Shown here: in pieces, positions 60,746 through 64,000 of the stretch
Layout of the letters: the number at the start of each line of letters is the position of its first letter
Numbering within the stretch: position 1 is the first letter of the stretch
Assembly (NCBI RefSeq): GCF_038562415.1
Contig: NZ_JBCFBA010000024.1
Location: 1-64,000 of the forward strand
Length of the DNA stretch: 64,000 nucleotides
From: Solidesulfovibrio sp.
GTDB taxonomy: Bacteria; Desulfobacterota; Desulfovibrionia; Desulfovibrionales; Desulfovibrionaceae
Reading direction: 5' to 3'
Program-made: the position numbers and the translations under genes
Notes under the pieces: generated by a model
Told to the model about the DNA's origin: nothing
Seen by the model: the letters and a program-made list of their open reading frames with translations, nothing else
Databases searched by the model: none

Positions 60746-62029
60746 ATGAGACTTCGCCAACGCTGCGAGCACTTCAATAGCCTGCATTCGAGCATCTCGG
60801 CCCTGGGCATCAATCCCTACTTCCGCCCCATCGCCAAGACCTGGGGCACCGAGGTCGAGGTCGAAGGCCGCCGTCTGGTCATGATCGGCTCCAACGACTA
60901 CCTGGGCCTGTCCCACGATCCCCGGGTCATGGACGCCTCGGCCCGGGCCGTCTACGACTGGGGCACCGGCCCCGGCGGCTCGCGCTTTTTAAGCGGCAAC
61001 ATGGTGCTGCACCATCGCCTGGAGGAACGCCTGGCCGCCTTTGTCGGCAAGAAGCAGGCCGTGGTCCACGTCACCGGTTTCAGCACCAACATGGGCGCGC
61101 TCGGCGTGCTGGTCACCCCGGCCGACACCGTCATCTGCGACCGGGAAAACCACGCCAGCATCTTCGAGGGCGTCAAAAACACCAAGGCCCGGCAGATCAC
61201 CTTCGCCCACAACGACGCCGCCCAGGCCCTCAAGCGGGTGGAGGACGCCAAGGCGTCGCGCCCCGACGGCGACGTCTTCCTCGTCACCGAGGGCGTGTTC
61301 AGCATGTCCGGCGAACTGGCCGTCCTGGACGAGCTGGCCGCCGTGAAGGACACCCATCCCGACGTGATCTTCTACCTCGACGACGCCCACGGCCTGGGCG
61401 TGTTCGGCCGGGGCGGCCGCGGCGCGGCCGACCATTTCCGCGTCACGGACAAGGTCGACTTCATCATGGGCACCTTCAGCAAGTCCCTGGCCTCCATCGG
61501 CGGCTTCATCGCCTCCGACGACGAGGACATGCTGCGCTACCTGCGCTACCAGTCGCGCACCCAGATCTTCTCGGCCGCCCTGCCGGCCGCCAACACCGTG
61601 GCCGTGCTCACCTGCCTGGACATCCTCGAGCGCGAGCCCGAGCGCGTGGACCGGCTCCACGAGGTCACGGTGCGCATGCGCCAGGCCTACAAGGACATCG
61701 GGCTGCGCATCGGCGGCTCGGCCTCGCCGATCATCCCCATCATCATCGGCTCGGACGAGAAGGCCTTCCAGTTCTCGCGGGCGCTGTTCGAGGCCGGCGT
61801 CTTCGCCCTGCCGGCGGTTTATCCCGCCGTGCCGCGCGGCCAGGCGCTGATTCGCACGGCCTACATGAGCACCCACCAGGACCGGCAACTCGATTTCGTC
61901 CTGTCGGTGCTGGACCGGCTGGCCAAGGAGTTCCGCGTGCGCGAGTGCGACCTGCCCGAGGAGTTGGGCGAGGTCCCGGCCGACGAGGACGCCGAGGCCG
62001 CGGGCCGCTCCAGGCTGTCGTACTTGTAA
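60746..62029 (+). CDS. Serine palmitoyltransferase-like alpha-oxoamine synthase
   Basis: A 427-residue PLP enzyme of the alpha-oxoamine synthase family (8-amino-7-oxononanoate synthase, Gly acetyltransferase, serine palmitoyltransferase). The PLP-binding lysine is Lys246 in MGTFSKSLASIGGF. Also present are the stacking His136 (ENHASI), Asp212/Asp213 and His215 in YLDDAHGLG, and the start SNDYLGLSHDP. The TFSKSLASIGGF form is closest, in my memory, to serine palmitoyltransferases, so it may begin a sphingolipid-like or other amino-ketone lipid pathway. A C-terminal acidic tail (EVPADEDAEAAG) follows. The ATG at 60746 has GAGGAAACGACGAACGCC upstream. No biotin genes are nearby. Confidence 0.85.
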   Translation: MRLRQRCEHFNSLHSSISALGINPYFRPIAKTWGTEVEVEGRRLVMIGSNDYLGLSHDPRVMDASARAVYDWGTGPGGSRFLSGNMVLHHRLEERLAAFVGKKQAVVHVTGFSTNMGALGVLVTPADTVICDRENHASIFEGVKNTKARQITFAHNDAAQALKRVEDAKASRPDGDVFLVTEGVFSMSGELAVLDELAAVKDTHPDVIFYLDDAHGLGVFGRGGRGAADHFRVTDKVDFIMGTFSKSLASIGGFIASDDEDMLRYLRYQSRTQIFSAALPAANTVAVLTCLDILEREPERVDRLHEVTVRMRQAYKDIGLRIGGSASPIIPIIIGSDEKAFQFSRALFEAGVFALPAVYPAVPRGQALIRTAYMSTHQDRQLDFVLSVLDRLAKEFRVRECDLPEELGEVPADEDAEAAGRSRLSYL

Positions 62030-62090
62030 AGCGCCCACGCCTCCGGTATAGGCGCGGGAGCGTCCTGGCGACGCCCCCCGGTATCTTCGT

Positions 62091-63344
62091 ATGGCCATAG
62101 GAAAACGGAAAAAAATCACTGTCGCCGAGCTCGACCGCATCCGCCGTCGCGGCTCCGGCCCCATGCGCTACTTCGACCTCGTGCGCGTCAGCGTGCGCGA
62201 GGTCGTGCGCAAACGCCGTCGCTACATCGGCGTGCTCGCGTCCATCGCCCTGGGCATGGCGGGTTTCATCGTCATCATCACCATGGGCAACGACCTCAAA
62301 AAGAACTTCAACAACGATCTCGACCTGCTCGGCGGGGCCACGATCATGAACGTCATGTTCGAGCAGCTGCCGCTGGAGCGCCAGGAGTGGTTCCGCGAAC
62401 GCACCCTGGAAGCCCTGGGGCGCCTGCCGGGCGTGACCGACATCACCAAGGTGGCCCTCAAGACCAGCGCGCTCACCACCTGGCAGGACCGGCTTTTCGG
62501 GTTCAACCTGGTGGGCTGCGAGGCCAACTACTGGCGGGTGTTCTCGTTTAACGCCGCCGCCGGGCGGCTTTTCGACGAGCGCGACGTGGAGGAGGGGGCG
62601 CGCGTGTGCGTGGTCGGCGCGGACTTGGCCCGGCAGATGTTCGGCGACGACAAGAACGCCCTGGGCAAGATCCTGTCCATCGACGACAACCTCTACACCG
62701 TGGTCGGCGTCCTGGGCGGCGTGCGCGCCGGCGACCGCAGCCAGTTCGTGTTCCTGCCCATCACCACCGCCCGGGCGCGCGTGGTGGGCATTTCCATGCC
62801 GTACAGCGCCTACGTGCGCTGCGCCACCTGGGACGACGTCGCCCCGGTGGCCAAGGCCGTGCCCGGCGTGGTCAAGGCCAACCAGCCCGACCGGGGGCTG
62901 CGGGTCAACGTGGCCTGGGAGCCGCTTAAGCAGGTGCAGCGCATCTTCTGGTGGGTGGAGCTTTTCATCTACAGTTCCATCGTGGCCACCATGATCCTCG
63001 GCGGTTTCGGCATCTGGAACATCATGATGGCCACGGTGACCAGCCGGACCCGGGAAATCGGCCTCAAAAAGGCCATGGGCGCGCTGGATACCGACATCCT
63101 GTACCAGTTCCTGTTCGAGGCCCTGTGCGTGACCCTGTCCTCCTCGGTCCTGGGCGTGATCCTCGGCCGGGTGGGCATCGCCTACATGAGCCGCATGCTC
63201 GGTTCGAGCCCGCCCGAGGGCCTGTTTGTCTTCTGCCTGTTCCTGGGCCTGATTTTCGCGGCGGTGCTCGGCATCGGCGCCGGACTGTATCCCTCCATCC
63301 GGGCCAGCCGGATGCAGGTCGTGGATGCCATGCGCTATGAGTAA
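62091..63344 (+). CDS. MacB/FtsX-type ABC transporter permease
   Basis: A 417-residue ABC permease. A basic cytoplasmic start (MAIGKRKKITVAEL) leads to TM1 near residues 45-65. A large periplasmic MacB_PCD-like domain (about 70-275) includes GATIMNVMFEQLP and VFSFNAAAGRLFDERDVEEG. Three TMs at the C-terminus belong to the FtsX domain (TSRTREIGLKKAMGA in the coupling helix, then YPSIRASRMQVVDAMR at the end). Such transporters drive mechanical extrusion of lipids, peptides or other substrates rather than passing them through the membrane. Its last eight bases overlap the ATPase gene. With the upstream alpha-oxoamine synthase it may move a lipid product. Confidence 0.88.
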   Translation: MAIGKRKKITVAELDRIRRRGSGPMRYFDLVRVSVREVVRKRRRYIGVLASIALGMAGFIVIITMGNDLKKNFNNDLDLLGGATIMNVMFEQLPLERQEWFRERTLEALGRLPGVTDITKVALKTSALTTWQDRLFGFNLVGCEANYWRVFSFNAAAGRLFDERDVEEGARVCVVGADLARQMFGDDKNALGKILSIDDNLYTVVGVLGGVRAGDRSQFVFLPITTARARVVGISMPYSAYVRCATWDDVAPVAKAVPGVVKANQPDRGLRVNVAWEPLKQVQRIFWWVELFIYSSIVATMILGGFGIWNIMMATVTSRTREIGLKKAMGALDTDILYQFLFEALCVTLSSSVLGVILGRVGIAYMSRMLGSSPPEGLFVFCLFLGLIFAAVLGIGAGLYPSIRASRMQVVDAMRYE

Positions 63345-64000
63345 CCAGGCCGCCGCTTTCGACGACAACGAGCTTGTCATCGACATCAACAAGCTGACCA
63401 AGACCTATAATAGCGGGCTGGATCCGATCAAGGTGCTCAAGGACGTCAACCTGCACGTGCGCCGGGGCGAGATGGTGGCGGTCATGGGGCCTTCGGGGTC
63501 GGGCAAGTCCACGCTTCTTTTCATCCTGGGGCTGTTCCAGCCGCCGTCCACCGGGGGCTACAAGGTGGCCGGGGTGGACGTGCTGTCGCTGTCGCGCGAC
63601 CAGCAGGCGATCTTTCGCCGGGAGATGCTCGGTTTCGTGTTCCAGACATGCGATTTGCTGGAAAATTCCACGGTGTACGAGAACCTGGAACTGCCGCTGA
63701 TCTACGCTGGCGTACGCCGCCGGGATCGGCCGGACCGCATCCGCGAGGCCCTGCGCATGGTCAATCTGGAGCACCGGGTGCACCAGCCGTCCAACCGCCT
63801 CTCGGGCGGCGAGCGCCAGCGCGTGTCCATTGCCCGGGCCCTGGTCAACGAACCGGAGTTTATTTTGGCGGACGAGCCCACCGGGCAGCTTGACCGGGAA
63901 AACAGCCTGCGTGTATTGGAGTATTTCACGAAGATCACGGAAGAAGCCCGCACGGCCATGGTCGTGGTCACCCACGACGCGATGACGGCCGAGCATTGCA
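63337..64000 (+). CDS. ABC transporter ATP-binding protein (partial)
   Basis: The start of a MacB/LolD-type ATPase, cut by the window end after 221 codons. It has Walker A (GPSGSGKST), Q-loop (FVFQTCDLLENS), signature (RLSGGERQRVSIARAL), Walker B (FILADEPTGQLD) and H-loop (VVVTHDAMT), all intact. Its ATG at 63337 lies within the permease stop (ATGAGTAA), so the two are translated together and form one transporter. Only the extreme C-terminus is missing. Confidence 0.93.
   Translation, partial: MSNQAAAFDDNELVIDINKLTKTYNSGLDPIKVLKDVNLHVRRGEMVAVMGPSGSGKSTLLFILGLFQPPSTGGYKVAGVDVLSLSRDQQAIFRREMLGFVFQTCDLLENSTVYENLELPLIYAGVRRRDRPDRIREALRMVNLEHRVHQPSNRLSGGERQRVSIARALVNEPEFILADEPTGQLDRENSLRVLEYFTKITEEARTAMVVVTHDAMTAEHC

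Noticed and set aside
1-64000. CRISPR arrays, rRNA genes and insertion sequences
   Set aside because: Looked for and not seen: no regularly spaced 25-40-base repeats, no rRNA-like conserved stretches, no transposase with terminal inverted repeats.

Overview
The window is high-GC DNA (visibly about 65-70% GC outside a few AT-rich genes) from what looks like a Gram-negative, motile, polysaccharide-rich deltaproteobacterium. The mix of genes (CheV, several methyl-accepting proteins, an HDOD protein, a GGDEF protein, a Wza/Wzc export pair, many membrane glycosyltransferases) and the GGGCAGCGCCC-type palindromes at the left edge fit the Desulfovibrionaceae (Desulfovibrio/Solidesulfovibrio type). 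That placement is inference from style; there is no rRNA or other decisive marker here.

Layout. (1) 119-4471, minus strand: a tight glycosyltransferase - asparagine-synthetase-like amidotransferase - MFS transporter operon, preceded by a triple palindrome at the window edge. (2) 4702-6489, plus: CheV and a PilZ protein. (3) 6504-6593: tRNA-Ser(TGA), the apparent integration site of an 11.2-kb element ending near 17834. The element carries a P4-type integrase, AlpA, a TOPRIM/helicase replication protein, an ERCC4 nuclease, a Nu1/terminase-small-subunit-like protein, a divergent HTH repressor switch, two AT-rich cargo genes (one DUF5677-like, one unknown) and a dinD gene broken by one in-frame stop. 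It has no capsid, tail or lysis genes, which is the gene plan of a phage satellite (PICI/P4-like). CCGGAYAAC repeats with 12-bp period near both ends look like integrase arm sites.

(4) 18410-22448, plus: a membrane glycosyltransferase, a GT2 glycosyltransferase split by an extra G in a G8 run, and a B12-binding radical SAM enzyme. (5) 22512-31276: a Cache-domain chemoreceptor, a DUF169 protein, a small membrane protein, an isoprenylcysteine-methyltransferase-like protein, a CgeB-like glycosyltransferase, an HDOD protein, a polysaccharide deacetylase-like protein and a GT2 enzyme. (6) 31434-41862, minus: a long run in which polysaccharide genes (HlyD-like adaptor, flippase, AlkP-superfamily enzyme, GT39-like enzyme) flank and overlap a compact chemosensory set (CheA, receiver, CheD). 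(7) 42030-50207: Wza-like lipoprotein and Wzc-like protein on plus, then a glycoside-hydrolase-like protein, a Wzy/WaaL-like protein, a coiled-coil membrane protein and an NAD-dependent epimerase on minus. Regions 6 and 7 together make up most of a Wzx/Wzy-type exopolysaccharide pathway with a built-in chemosensory module. (8) 50322-57635: a LpxL-type acyltransferase, a second chemoreceptor, a diguanylate cyclase behind a Fur-box-like site, and a 724-residue secreted protein of unknown function. (9) 58002-64000, plus: a GT39 enzyme with two small coupled membrane proteins, a serine-palmitoyltransferase-like alpha-oxoamine synthase, and a MacB-type ABC permease with its ATPase, which runs off the window end.

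Most start codons were moved inward from the longest open frame using ribosome-binding sites, 4-nt overlaps and where the family's first conserved residues lie. High GC makes long meaningless antisense frames common here, and these were left out.
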